48,469 bases of DNA from Robertmurraya sp. (GCA_025451895.1 JANWJP010000076.1:1-48469); one strand, 5' to 3'; counted from the stretch's first letter, positions 1-9,108 are shown. The notes: generated by a model from the sequence alone, not told the origin. Numbers and translations are program-made.

Positions 1-7
1 AGAGGAC

Positions 8-24
8 GGGAGCTAATCGCTCCC
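8..24 (-). terminator. Hairpin after the first lipoprotein gene
   Basis: A perfect 6-bp inverted repeat (GGGAGC / GCTCCC, 5-nt loop) lies just past the stop of the minus-strand lipoprotein gene. There is no clear U-tract, so it may be only a weak terminator or mRNA end. Confidence 0.35.
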
Positions 25-34
25 TCCTACTCGA

Positions 35-469
35 TTATCTGTGAATGTTTCCATTTTCCCCGCCCATCTGGCTTCCTCTGCGAATTTTAACATTTTCGTT
101 TCTGATGCCTTCATCAATATGAAAGATTCGATTACTGACATCATTATCATCGACGTTCAGAAAGCTGCGGTTCATATCATCAGCCCGGTCCATGCGGATA
201 TTTCTGTTTCTGTCAAATGTTCTTTCATCCCGGACCGGAGCCGTGTCATTAACACGTCTGTCACGGATGTCGTTCGTGTTTCTGTTGTCTCTTTGAAACA
301 TATCGTTTCTTCTGTCCAAATCATTATCAAACCGTTCGTTATAGCGGACAGGACGAAAGTTGACATCCTCCGGAGTATTCAAATTGTTGATTTTATCAGT
401 ATTGCATGCTGTTAAAAATCCCAAAGACATAACAGCAGAGAGTGTTCCAATGAGAAGCTTCTTTTTCAT
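35..469 (-). CDS. Small Arg/Asn/Asp-rich lipoprotein
   Basis: The 144-residue protein starts at the ATG preceded by GGGAGG about 9 nt upstream; a longer in-frame start lacks such a site. The N-terminus is a lipoprotein signal (MKKKLL, hydrophobic core, lipobox LTAC), so it should be anchored on the outer face of the membrane by diacylglycerol on Cys. The mature part has no recognisable fold and is dominated by Arg, Asn and Asp, with repeated RDR, NRN and DDN-type stretches, so it is very hydrophilic and probably disordered. I do not recognise the family. Spore-associated lipoproteins of Bacillaceae can have this kind of composition, but that is only a suggestion. Confidence 0.75.
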   Translation of the reverse strand: MKKKLLIGTLSAVMSLGFLTACNTDKINNLNTPEDVNFRPVRYNERFDNDLDRRNDMFQRDNRNTNDIRDRRVNDTAPVRDERTFDRNRNIRMDRADDMNRSFLNVDDNDVSNRIFHIDEGIRNENVKIRRGSQMGGENGNIHR

Positions 470-598
470 AAAAAAATTTCCTCCCAATTTCATTTCTCAT
501 TCGGCAAGAGGCATAAGCCTTTTAAATACTGACTTTAGCGGATACATCTTTAATTTGCGTCTTATTTTAGAAAAGAAACATGCACTTCTTGCCAGGAA

Positions 599-910
599 TT
601 AAGGATTTTGCTTATTTGAAGCCTGGGTTTTTTTCAGAAAATCTTCTGCCATTTCCATTGCCCATCTGTAATCCATTCTCCTTGCCTGCGGTTTGCGGCT
701 CCGCTCAACAGCCTGTCCGGCGGAAGGATTGGTTCTTTTCTTATCACGAATCCCTTTCCGGTTGAATTGTAAAGCCATCAATGCTGCTCCCAATCCGCTT
801 AATAACAGGACAATCCAGGAGCGGGACCTTCTCTTCTTCGGAAAGAGCTTTATCATATTCCAGCCTTTTTTCCCCCGAAACAATGTAAACAGTTCCTTTA
901 AAGAACTCAT
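599..910 (-). CDS. Small single-pass membrane protein, unknown
   Basis: 103 residues. The start at 910 is supported by GGGAGGGA about 5 nt upstream. A basic N-terminal third (KKRRSRS) is followed by one hydrophobic segment at about residues 31-48 (WIVLLLSGLGAALMALQF), then a strongly basic tail (RKGIRDKKR, RSRKPQARR) and a short helix rich in Met, Glu and Ala. The charge pattern suggests one transmembrane segment with both flanks basic. A second possible start at Met19 has no good ribosome site. I do not recognise the family. It lies alone between the lipoprotein gene and a metallophosphoesterase gene, all on the minus strand. Confidence 0.6.
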   Translation of the reverse strand: MSSLKELFTLFRGKKGWNMIKLFPKKRRSRSWIVLLLSGLGAALMALQFNRKGIRDKKRTNPSAGQAVERSRKPQARRMDYRWAMEMAEDFLKKTQASNKQNP

Positions 911-1071
911 TTTCGTCCCTCCCCATCTTTTGAGAGAATTCTCTCTCCTTAATAGGTTGATTGGGAAAGACTCTTTTTATGTTGACAATTTATTGCAGTT
1001 CAAAATAAAATATAAGATTTTACGAAATATATCCGTCAAAAAACTGAACATACTATGAGAAAGGTTTAAAT

Positions 1072-1099
1072 AAAAAACACTGCCGCAACATACGGCAGT
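1072..1099 (-). terminator. Intrinsic terminator of the metallophosphoesterase gene
   Basis: A 7-bp stem (ACTGCCG / CGGCAGT, 7-nt loop) begins right at the stop codon. On the minus strand it is followed by TTTTTTATTT. Confidence 0.85.
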
Positions 1100-1100
1100 A

Positions 1101-1961
1101 TTAAACAGCAGAAGCAACAGATTGAACATCTGCTTCCGGTTCCCATTCATGAATGGTCATTTCCGGCCGGCTTCCGATCCGGATATTAATACCGGTTTGG
1201 CCCAGACCTTCACTTATATAAAAGGGTTTTTGATCATACATTTGGAGCCCTTTAATCATATGCATTCTCGGCATTTTTCCCATTTTAACGAGATGATATG
1301 CTTTCGGATAACATATTTGTCCGCCGTGGAAATGGCCGGCCAGCAGATAATCAAAATGATAATCCTTCATCTGTAATACCACATTCGGATCATGTGTTAA
1401 CACCAGGATCGGTCCATTGTGAACTTCTTTGTAGGATGCGGCAAGATCGCTTCTTCCCGTACTAAAATCATCTATTCCGATAATATTGACTGTCTTTCCG
1501 TGAACATCTATTGCTACGCTTTCATTATGAAGGACTTTACAGTTATATGAAGCAAAAATCTCTTCAAGACGTTGCAAATTTCTCTTTCTTAACACATAAT
1601 CATGGTTTCCGAGAACAGCAAAAATCCCGTATTTACTATTTAAGTCATTTAAAACTTCCAAATATGGAATCAGCTTCGGGATCGTTCTTTTTCGATCGAG
1701 AAAATCCCCTGTAAGTGCAATTAAATCAATGGACTCATTTTTTAGTGTTTCGTACAGTTCATGCGGAGAAATGGAAATATTTTCAAGATGCAAATCGGAT
1801 AATTGCAAAATCTTAAACGGCTGAGTTCGCCCGCCCTGCTTCCCGGAACACATTCTTACCCGGTTCAAAGCAACATCTTTCGTATTTTTATATCCTCTGG
1901 CCAGGAAATGAAAAAATCCGCCGAGGATAAAACCTGGAAGAATGAAATTAAATAAATCCAC
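1101..1961 (-). CDS. Membrane-anchored metallophosphoesterase (YkuE/YpbG-like)
   Basis: 286 residues from a GTG start; AGGAG lies 8 nt upstream, whereas the GTG three codons earlier abuts it. The first roughly 20 residues are hydrophobic (LFNFILPGFILGGFFHF), a signal anchor. The calcineurin-like metallophosphoesterase motifs follow in order: LSDLHLE (DxH), LTGDFLD (GD), LGNHDY (GNHD), LTHDP and LAGHFHGGQ (GHxH). These residues bind two metal ions, so a metal-dependent phosphodiesterase or phosphatase is well supported. The substrate is not evident; relatives include YkuE and LpxH/YaeI-type enzymes. Unlike B. subtilis YkuE there is no twin-arginine signal. It is a single-gene unit with its own terminator. 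Confidence 0.88.
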   Translation of the reverse strand: MDLFNFILPGFILGGFFHFLARGYKNTKDVALNRVRMCSGKQGGRTQPFKILQLSDLHLENISISPHELYETLKNESIDLIALTGDFLDRKRTIPKLIPYLEVLNDLNSKYGIFAVLGNHDYVLRKRNLQRLEEIFASYNCKVLHNESVAIDVHGKTVNIIGIDDFSTGRSDLAASYKEVHNGPILVLTHDPNVVLQMKDYHFDYLLAGHFHGGQICYPKAYHLVKMGKMPRMHMIKGLQMYDQKPFYISEGLGQTGINIRIGSRPEMTIHEWEPEADVQSVASAV

Positions 1962-2216
1962 ATTCCTCACTCCTTATAAAAGAATTATACATAATCCGGG
2001 ATTAATTTTATCTGGTAATTCATGGAAGGCATCTTACATGAAAAACAGTCTGTCATTCATAAGAAATTTTCGTGATTATTCCTTTAGCAATCCGGCCCAA
2101 ACTCAGGCAAACAATTTACTATCTTTTTAAAATATTTACAGCCGTCTGGGATCATTCAATAAAAAAAGCTAAAATAAAACTGACCATCATTTATGAATTG
2201 TTTCGGGGAGGAAATC

Positions 2217-2729
2217 ATGATCAAAATCAGAGATGCTGTTGCAGAAGATTTGCCGGAGATCTTGGCCATATACAATGTAGCAGTGCGGACAACAACTGCC
2301 ACCTTTGATCTTGAGGAACAAACATTGGCGGACCGGTTAACCTGGTTTCAACAATTCGGTGAAAAATACCCTCTCATCGTTGCCGAAGACGAAAAAGAAG
2401 TTCTTGGCTACTGCAGCCTGAGCCCTTTTCATAAAAAGGCTGCCTATAAAAATACTTGTGAAATATCCATTTACCTTTCCGGCAAACACAGGGGTGCAGG
2501 AATTGGCAGCCTTTTGATGAAAGAGATTATTAACCGTGCAAAAAAACACGGTTTCCATTCCATAATTGCTCTCATTACCGCAGGAAACGCCGCAAGTGTC
2601 AAACTCCACAAAAAGTTTGGATTCCAATTTGCAGGCCGTTTAAAAGAAGCAGGTTTTAAATTCGGCCAATGGCTCGATGTTGATTATTACCAATTAATCT
2701 TGCAGGGCTGCAAAGAGATATCGCAATAA
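2217..2729 (+). CDS. GNAT N-acetyltransferase (phosphinothricin/amino-acid type)
   Basis: 170 residues starting at the ATG after GGGGAGGA; a longer in-frame start at 2193 has no such site. The sequence reads as the Pat/YncA/YwnH branch of GNAT enzymes: MIKIRDAVAEDLPEILAIYN at the N-terminus, the acetyl-CoA loop HRGAGIGSLL in the middle, then ALITAGNAASVKLHKKFGF and a C-terminal DVDYYQL. Family members acetylate the alpha-amino group of amino-acid-like compounds such as methionine sulfone/sulfoximine or phosphinothricin. It is one of the few plus-strand genes here and stands alone. Confidence 0.88.
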   Translation: MIKIRDAVAEDLPEILAIYNVAVRTTTATFDLEEQTLADRLTWFQQFGEKYPLIVAEDEKEVLGYCSLSPFHKKAAYKNTCEISIYLSGKHRGAGIGSLLMKEIINRAKKHGFHSIIALITAGNAASVKLHKKFGFQFAGRLKEAGFKFGQWLDVDYYQLILQGCKEISQ

Positions 2730-2733
2730 CAAA

Positions 2734-2765
2734 GCCGGGGATGACTTTTAAAAGCCAGCCCCGGC
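2734..2765 (-). terminator. GC-rich inverted repeat between convergent genes
   Basis: GCCGGGG / CCCCGGC (7 bp, 18-nt loop) sits between the convergent acetyltransferase and ydjO-like genes. On the minus strand it is followed by TTTGTT, so it may terminate the ydjO-like gene. The plus side lacks a U-tract. Confidence 0.4.
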
Positions 2766-2831
2766 AAACCAATCAGGCTCTTTCGCCGCCTGAAAAAATC
2801 AGAAAATTTTTGAACGCGCTCAAAAAAGCTC

Positions 2832-3029
2832 CTATATTTTATTTGGATTATTGATGACTTCAAGCACTCTTGTGGTCGGTTCCATCTCATTGTTGCACAA
2901 CGGACATGCCGGTACCTCACTGCTTTTGAAATTATCCCTGACCCAACAATTACAATTTGCAGACGTACACACCCATATTTTTGTTTCCTCTTTTACAATT
3001 TCCTGCTGGTTTTTTCTCCCAAACCCCAT
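2832..3029 (-). CDS. ydjO: YdjO-like cold-inducible zinc-ribbon protein
   Basis: 65 residues starting at MGFGRK, with AGGAG about 7 nt upstream; an upstream ATG seven codons earlier is less likely. The core TKIWVCTSANCNCWVRDNF followed by PACPLCNNEMEP matches the YdjO family, in which two CxxC-like pairs could bind zinc. B. subtilis YdjO is described as cold-inducible, but its function is unknown. The naming rests on recalled family similarity. Confidence 0.75.
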   Translation of the reverse strand: MGFGRKNQQEIVKEETKIWVCTSANCNCWVRDNFKSSEVPACPLCNNEMEPTTRVLEVINNPNKI

Positions 3030-3291
3030 TATCTCACTCCTAAATATCATTCTTTTACAGACTTAAAGATAAGCGGATAAAAGAAAACAAAAAATACAGC
3101 AATAATGAAGGGCGTAACTTATAATGATATATTAATTTCCAGTTAAACGCAATATCTTTATCCTTAATAATAACATTTTTGCATAAATTTGTATAGTTCA
3201 ATCCCTTCGACAGGGAGGATTTAGTCCCTGCAAAGAAAAACCTTTTTGGATTCATAACAAAGGGTTTTAGCGAAGAGCAAGATCGGTTAAA

Positions 3292-3627
3292 ATGGGAATG
3301 TATTTAATGACCTGTCGTGAAAGGATGGAAAAATTCTTGGAAATAGTCGGACATACCATAGAAAAGCTTAACGATCCGTTCGGAATATTGTCAGGAGACA
3401 GATATGAAATTTTTGTACATATTACTGTTCCCGAAGAGGATGAACTCTTTTCAAAGAGTGGATTAAAGGTGAAAGTGCTTTTTATCTCTGATGAAGACGG
3501 CGAACGAATTTTACATTATCATATCATCGAAAACGAAACAGAAAAAGTCCTTGACTTTGCTTTGGATGAAGAAGAGGAAGCTGAAATTTTTAATTATTGT
3601 AAAGAACTTATTGCAAAACAATCTTAA
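3292..3627 (+). CDS. DUF6509-like small acidic protein
   Basis: The frame gives up to 111 residues. The region from about residue 14 (LEIVGHTIEKLNDPFGILSGDRYEIF) through LDFALDEEEEAEIF resembles the DUF6509 family of Bacillaceae, sometimes mislabelled pullulanase. The family usually starts just before that region. The real start is therefore uncertain among the ATGs at 3292, 3307 and 3325, none of which has a good Shine-Dalgarno sequence at normal spacing. The protein is strongly acidic with no membrane segment. Function unknown. It is followed by a terminator that mainly serves the opposing cold-shock gene. Confidence 0.65.
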   Translation: MGMYLMTCRERMEKFLEIVGHTIEKLNDPFGILSGDRYEIFVHITVPEEDELFSKSGLKVKVLFISDEDGERILHYHIIENETEKVLDFALDEEEEAEIFNYCKELIAKQS

Positions 3628-3737
3628 CAAATCTTTTGCGTACATGAAGACAAACTGCCGGTCCCGGGATATGCAGCTGTTCAGCCGTAAACCTTCCCTC
3701 GCATAATGGCTGTTCTCTTGTCTCTTTTAGCGCTACT

Positions 3738-3765
3738 AAAAAAGCAAGAGCCCTGTACAGGGCTC
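3738..3765 (-). terminator. Terminator of the cold-shock gene
   Basis: An 18-bp palindrome (GAGCCCTG / CAGGGCTC) lies 8 nt past the csp stop codon. On the minus strand it is followed by TTGCTTTTTTAG. Confidence 0.88.
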
Positions 3766-3772
3766 CCGGAGT

Positions 3773-3973
3773 TCATGACTTTACTACGTTGACTGCCTGG
3801 GGCCCGCGCTGGCCCTCCTCTATATCGAAGGTAACTTCCTGGCCCTCTTCAAGTGTTTTAAATCCTTCCGCCTGAATTGCGGAGTAGTGAACGAAAACGT
3901 CTTCGCCACCCTCCATTTCAATAAACCCAAAACCTTTTTCTGAATTAAACCATTTTACTTTACCTGTTGCCAT
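3773..3973 (-). CDS. csp: Cold-shock protein (CspA/B/C/D family)
   Basis: 66 residues, starting [10 protein letters not shown] with a near-perfect AGGAGG 7 nt before the ATG. The longer open frame upstream is untranslated leader. Both RNA-binding motifs are present: KGFGFI (RNP1) and DVFVHYSAI (RNP2), and the protein ends [10 protein letters not shown]. These small OB-fold proteins bind single-stranded RNA and DNA and act as RNA chaperones in the cytoplasm. The roughly 100-nt AT-rich region upstream is consistent with the long 5' leader that csp genes use for cold control. I cannot tell CspB, CspC and CspD orthology apart. Confidence 0.95.
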   Translation of the reverse strand: MATGKVKWFNSEKGFGFIEMEGGEDVFVHYSAIQAEGFKTLEEGQEVTFDIEEGQRGPQAVNVVKS

Positions 3974-4149
3974 TATAATCCTCCTAAAGTTCAAAAACAT
4001 TTGATGCACTTGAATCATGCATCTCATTTCTATTCTGCCTATAAACGCATTTTTATATCCCTGATTTTGGAGAATTTTTTCGATTTCCTGTACTTTCCGC
4101 GATTTTTTGAACAAAAGCTTGTTTTGTTCTTTGGGGGAAGAATTTGATC

Positions 4150-4228
4150 AAAAAAAACCCGCCTTTCTACGGATTTTACAGTTCCATTTTTGAAAAAATG
4201 TCACAGGGATCCTGTTATAAAGGCGGGT
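4150..4228 (-). terminator. folD: Large terminator structure downstream of folD
   Basis: Ten-bp arms ACCCGCCTTT (4157-4166) and AAAGGCGGGT (4219-4228) enclose 52 nt that contain a smaller inverted repeat, ACAGG/CCTGT. On the minus strand the closing stem is followed by TTTTTTTGATC. It looks like an intrinsic terminator with an unusually long, possibly branched loop. Confidence 0.65.
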
Positions 4229-4340
4229 ATAAACAATATCATTCAAAAATATTATAATTATTTTTTCCTTTTTAAATATGAATTGTCTTCACATGCCGGA
4301 TCATAAATCAAAATATATTTTTCCTCATTTGGTTTCAGAA

Positions 4341-5192
4341 TTATTCCATTTCAGCAAGTTTTCTTTCGGCTGCATCAACCGTATGCTTAAGCAGCATGGA
4401 AATAGTGACCGGACCAACTCCGCCGGGTACCGGAGTAATCGCTGATGCCTTTTCTAAGCATGATTCATACTCCACATCCCCGATATTTCCCGGATTATAT
4501 CCGGCATCCAAAACGACAGCCCCTTCCTTGAGCCATTCTCCTTTAATAAATTCAGGTTTTCCTACTGCTGCTACAACAATATCTCCCTGAGCTACGATCT
4601 CCGGTAAATTTTTTGTGTATGAATGACAAGTTGTGACTGTCGCATTTGCATTCAATAATAATGCAGAAACGGGTTTTCCAAGAATGGGGCTTCTTCCGAT
4701 TACAACGGCGTGCTTGCCTTCGGCGCTGATGCCGTAATACTCCATAATTTTCATAATGGCTGCCGGAGTGCAGGAAGGATACAAACCAAAGCCTAATGCC
4801 GTCTGGCCATATCCCCAGCTTGTCACCCCGTCCACATCTTTTTCAATGGAGATCGTTTCAAATGCTTTCCGTTCATCAATATGTCCCGGTACAGGATGCT
4901 GTAAAAGAATTCCGTGTACTTTTTCGTCATTATTCAAATCTTGAATAACCTGAACGAGTTCCTCCGTTGTTGTTTCAGCCGGAAGATGTATGCGCTTCGA
5001 TTCAATCCCCAAACGCTCACACGCGTTCCCTTTCATTCTTACATAAGTTGCTGAAGAAGGATCGTCGCCAACGAGAATTGTCGCCAGACAGGGCTGGATT
5101 CCCTTTTCTTTTAAGGCGGCAATCCTTGGTTTCAGAGCCTCTCTCACATCATTTGATACTTTTTTTCCGTCTAAAATCAGTTTATCTCCCAA
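4341..5192 (-). CDS. folD: FolD methylene-THF dehydrogenase/cyclohydrolase
   Basis: 283 residues, starting after AGGAGGG. FolD interconverts 5,10-methylene-, 5,10-methenyl- and 10-formyl-tetrahydrofolate, supplying one-carbon units for purine synthesis. Typical motifs are YVRMKGNACERLG (the Tyr-x-x-x-Lys catalytic pair), GILLQHPVPGHI, KDVDGVT, VVIGRSPILGKPV (NADP-binding loop) and TPVPGGVGPVTI. The protein is full length. It differs from the B. subtilis housekeeping FolD I recall at several usually conserved places (LQHP instead of LQLP; VDGVTSWGYGQ instead of VDGFHPLNVG) and is not in a nusB-folD-xseA context. It may therefore be a second, specialised FolD. Its leader carries a ZTP-type riboswitch, which fits a purine-linked role. 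Confidence 0.93.
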   Translation of the reverse strand: MGDKLILDGKKVSNDVREALKPRIAALKEKGIQPCLATILVGDDPSSATYVRMKGNACERLGIESKRIHLPAETTTEELVQVIQDLNNDEKVHGILLQHPVPGHIDERKAFETISIEKDVDGVTSWGYGQTALGFGLYPSCTPAAIMKIMEYYGISAEGKHAVVIGRSPILGKPVSALLLNANATVTTCHSYTKNLPEIVAQGDIVVAAVGKPEFIKGEWLKEGAVVLDAGYNPGNIGDVEYESCLEKASAITPVPGGVGPVTISMLLKHTVDAAERKLAEME

Positions 5193-5208
5193 GTAAATTC
5201 CCTCCTGG

Positions 5209-5244
5209 TAAAAATATAAAAAGAGACAAGGTGCGCCCTTCTCT
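5209..5244 (-). terminator. folD: Expression-platform terminator of the folD leader
   Basis: On the minus strand AGAGA-AGG pairs with CCT-TG-TCTCT (8 bp, 2-nt bulge, 5-nt loop). This is followed by TTTTTATATTTTT, directly after the riboswitch-like aptamer and before the folD ribosome site. Confidence 0.75.
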
Positions 5245-5246
5245 CC

Positions 5247-5319
5247 GCCCAGACGACCGGCATAATGTATTTTTGCAGCTCCCCGGTGGTCAATTCCACA
5301 TTGTCGTCAGTCACTGCGA
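5247..5319 (-). promoter_or_regulatory. ZTP (pfl) riboswitch aptamer upstream of folD
   Basis: Read on the minus strand, the conserved blocks of the pfl motif occur in order: GCAG (P1), ACTGACG, GTGGA, ACCAC (P2 pairs GTGG with CCAC), CGGGGAGC, CTGC (P1 partner), a linker, then GCCGGTCGTCTGGGC. An intrinsic terminator follows at once. Members of this class bind ZTP/ZMP, a sign of 10-formyl-THF shortage, and raise expression of folate and purine genes, including folD. The assignment is from memory of the consensus. Confidence 0.82.
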
Positions 5320-5344
5320 TAACATCACTATTTTTGGCAATTTC

Positions 5345-5373
5345 ATTATATTAAAAATGATTTAATAAAGCAA
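5345..5373 (-). promoter_or_regulatory. Sigma-A-type promoter of folD
   Basis: On the minus strand TTGCTT is followed by a 17-nt spacer and a perfect TATAAT. It lies 25 nt upstream of the riboswitch aptamer, the right distance for a start site just before it. Confidence 0.75.
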
Positions 5374-5441
5374 TGCCGGGTGGAGGTCAATAAACAAAGC
5401 ATTTACAGTTTTCTGAATAGAACATAAAAAAGGCGGAAGTC

Positions 5442-5498
5442 TGTTGAAGATGACCACCGGAATTTGCAAATGGCCACCGGGCAGGACAGTGACCCCGG
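5442..5498 (+). mobile_element. Possible solitary IS21-family terminus
   Basis: TGTTGAAGA is followed by TGACCACCGG (5451), TGGCCACCGG (5471) and TGACCCCGG (5490), about 20 bp apart. Spaced repeats of this kind next to a TG end are typical of IS21-family termini. No transposase reading frame or opposite end is nearby, so it would be a remnant. Confidence 0.45.
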
Positions 5499-5521
5499 AT
5501 TATTATTCCGAAATCGCGGCG

Positions 5522-5558
5522 AATCAATCATTATTCATATTAACCCGGATGATTGATT
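5522..5558. repeat. 10-bp inverted repeat
   Basis: AATCAATCAT / ATGATTGATT, perfect over 10 bp with a 17-nt spacer. There is no U-tract on either side. It lies between the IS-like end and the glpD terminator; role unknown. Confidence 0.5.
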
Positions 5559-5642
5559 TTGACTTTGCCGGCAATCAGGAATAATTTGCACAATTTACCC
5601 AAGAATATGGTCTTTTTTCCGGCACACCCGCTAAATAACTGC

Positions 5643-5669
5643 AAAAAAAACTCCCGATTTGACGGGAGT
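5643..5669 (-). terminator. glpD: Terminator of glpD
   Basis: A 7-bp stem (ACTCCCG / CGGGAGT, 6-nt loop) just past the glpD stop codon, with an uninterrupted run of 8 T on the minus strand. Confidence 0.93.
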
Positions 5670-5675
5670 CTTCTT

Positions 5676-7337
5676 TTACTGTTCATCAAGGGGGACAGTG
5701 GCATCTAAAATCGCCTTTTCCAATTGTTTGGAGTATTTATTTTTTGTTTCATTATTCCAGTCAAAGTAATCTGCCATATAATTCACAACAGCATCTTTGC
5801 ATTCTTTAGCAAGGGAAACATTGAAAAGGATCATACCCGTTCTTCTGTTTAAGAAGTCAACCGGAGTAAGTGCCATTTCATGTTCCAGGGCATATTTCAG
5901 TTTTGCGAAAACCGGTAAAGGAAGATTGTATGTTTCGGCTTCCTGCCCCTCTTCTTTGATGATTTCAAACAATACAGGCACATTTGAGCCATATGAAGAT
6001 ACCAAATGTTTAGCATCCTCTTCTGACAATCCCAATTCCATGCCGGCTTTTGTTTGTTCGGCAATATACTTTTTGAAACCTGAGGAACCGCCGACATTCC
6101 CGCCTGACATAGGGAGATTTACTGTTTGACAATTCGTAAAAGTTCTGTAACCTTCTTTTTCAAACTTTTTGGAAACGAGGTCCATCACTGTTTCCGCCAT
6201 TTTCCTGTAGCCGGTCAGTTTGCCCCCGGCTATGGTAATTAAGCCGCTGTCAGATTCCCATATTTCATCTTTCCTGGAAATTTCAGAAGGATTCTTGCCT
6301 TCTTCCCAGATAAGCGGTCTCACACCTGACCAACTGGATTCTACGTCTTCTTTTGTAATTTTTACATCAGGGAACATATAATTGACTGCGTTGATTAGGT
6401 AATCCCGATCCTCAGCCAAGATGCTGGGATTAACAATATCTTCATCATAAAATGTATCTGTTGTTCCCACGTATGTTTTTCCTGCACGGGGTATGGCAAA
6501 AACCATCCGGCCGTCAGGTGTATCAAAATAAACAGCCTGCTTTAACGGAAACCTTGATTGATCAATAACGAAATGGATCCCTTTTGAAAGTCTTAACATT
6601 TTGCCCTTTTTAGATTTATCCAATTCCCTGATTTGATCCACCCACGGACCTGTCGCATTAATAATTTTCCTGGCTGTTATTTCAAATACTTCATCTGTAA
6701 CAAGATCTCTGACCTTTGCTCCGATAATCCGGCCGTTTTCATAAAGCAATTCCTCAACTTTTGCATAGTTCACACACACTGCTCCATTTTCCACTGCCGC
6801 CTTCATCACTTCAATAGTTAACCGGGCATCATCTGTTTTATACTCGACATATTTGCCTCCGCCTTTAAGGCCATCCTTTTTGACGAGAGGTTCCAATTGA
6901 AGTGTTTCTTCCGGTGAAAGCATTGTTCTTCTTTCACTTTTTTTCACCCCGGCTAAGAAATCATATACCCTGAGGCCTACAGAAGTCATAAATTTTCCGA
7001 AAGTACCGCCTTCATGGAAGGGCAGAAGCATCCATTCCGGTGTGGTAACATGCGGGCCATTTTCATACACAATTGCCCGTTCTTTCCCGACCTCTGCAAC
7101 AAGTCCTACTTCAAAGTTTTTCAGATAACGGAGACCGCCGTGAACCAGTTTTGTGGATCTGCTTGATGTCCCTGCTGCAAAGTCCTGCATTTCAACAAGA
7201 GCCATTTTCAATCCTCTTGTTACTCCGTCTAAAGCTAAGCCTGCACCGGTAATTCCTCCGCCAATGACAAGAACATCATGCTTTTCAGACTTCAGTCTTT
7301 CTATTGCTTCAGACCTCTTTTTATTAGAAAATTTCAT
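5676..7337 (-). CDS. glpD: Aerobic glycerol-3-phosphate dehydrogenase GlpD
   Basis: 553 residues, full length, starting 9 nt after AGGAGG. It is a membrane-associated FAD enzyme that oxidises sn-glycerol-3-phosphate to dihydroxyacetone phosphate and passes electrons to menaquinone. The N-terminal FAD dinucleotide fold is visible (DVLVIGGGITGAGLALD), followed by GTSSRSTKLVHGGLRYL, the substrate-domain block SWSGVRPL, and TIAGGKLTGYRKMAE near residue 370. The gene is downstream of glpK. It has its own extended -10 promoter and a leader terminator of the kind controlled by GlpP, so it can be induced separately by glycerol-3-phosphate. Confidence 0.97.
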   Translation of the reverse strand: MKFSNKKRSEAIERLKSEKHDVLVIGGGITGAGLALDGVTRGLKMALVEMQDFAAGTSSRSTKLVHGGLRYLKNFEVGLVAEVGKERAIVYENGPHVTTPEWMLLPFHEGGTFGKFMTSVGLRVYDFLAGVKKSERRTMLSPEETLQLEPLVKKDGLKGGGKYVEYKTDDARLTIEVMKAAVENGAVCVNYAKVEELLYENGRIIGAKVRDLVTDEVFEITARKIINATGPWVDQIRELDKSKKGKMLRLSKGIHFVIDQSRFPLKQAVYFDTPDGRMVFAIPRAGKTYVGTTDTFYDEDIVNPSILAEDRDYLINAVNYMFPDVKITKEDVESSWSGVRPLIWEEGKNPSEISRKDEIWESDSGLITIAGGKLTGYRKMAETVMDLVSKKFEKEGYRTFTNCQTVNLPMSGGNVGGSSGFKKYIAEQTKAGMELGLSEEDAKHLVSSYGSNVPVLFEIIKEEGQEAETYNLPLPVFAKLKYALEHEMALTPVDFLNRRTGMILFNVSLAKECKDAVVNYMADYFDWNNETKNKYSKQLEKAILDATVPLDEQ

Positions 7338-7381
7338 AATATTTTCCTCCTTTTACACTATGTTAATAGTGTTTAATGATG

Positions 7382-7430
7382 AAAAAAGGACTGCAAAAGG
7401 CATTACCGATGTGATAATGTTTTGCAGTCC
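7382..7430 (-). terminator. glpD: Leader terminator of glpD (GlpP target)
   Basis: GGACTGCAAAA and TTTTGCAGTCC pair perfectly over 11 bp, with a further CATTA/TAATG pairing inside. TTTTTT follows on the minus strand, 45 nt before glpD. A terminator in the glpD leader overcome by GlpP is established in B. subtilis; application here is by position. Confidence 0.87.
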
Positions 7431-7467
7431 TCCGTACCTTTGGACAAATAATTAACTTTTCTATATT

Positions 7468-9013
<1,546 letters not shown>

Positions 9014-9046
9014 TTAATTTGTGAATAGGAAACGCTTTTCATACGA

Positions 9047-9108
9047 ATTCTGCAGTTTATGTATATTCTCTTTCTAAAAGAATAAAAGTATGCACGAAAC
9101 TGCAGAAT
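9047..9108 (-). repeat. 12-bp inverted repeat in the glpK leader
   Basis: ATTCTGCAGTTT / AAACTGCAGAAT is perfect over 12 bp around a 38-nt loop with an internal ATTCT/AGAAT pairing. It shares CTGCA with the glpD leader stem but has no U-tract. It may be part of the GlpP-responsive leader or an mRNA-stabilising stem. Confidence 0.6.

Noticed and set aside
3055-3255. Minus-strand frame of 66 codons upstream of the DUF6509 gene
   Set aside because: AT-rich, no ribosome site, and located in the promoter region of neighbouring genes. A CAGGGA/TCCCTG repeat there is too short to interpret.
5284-5293. CCGGTGGTCA, an inverted copy of the IS21-like decamer at 5451
   Set aside because: It is part of the conserved GACCACCGGGGAGC block of the ZTP aptamer, so it is not taken as the other end of an IS element.
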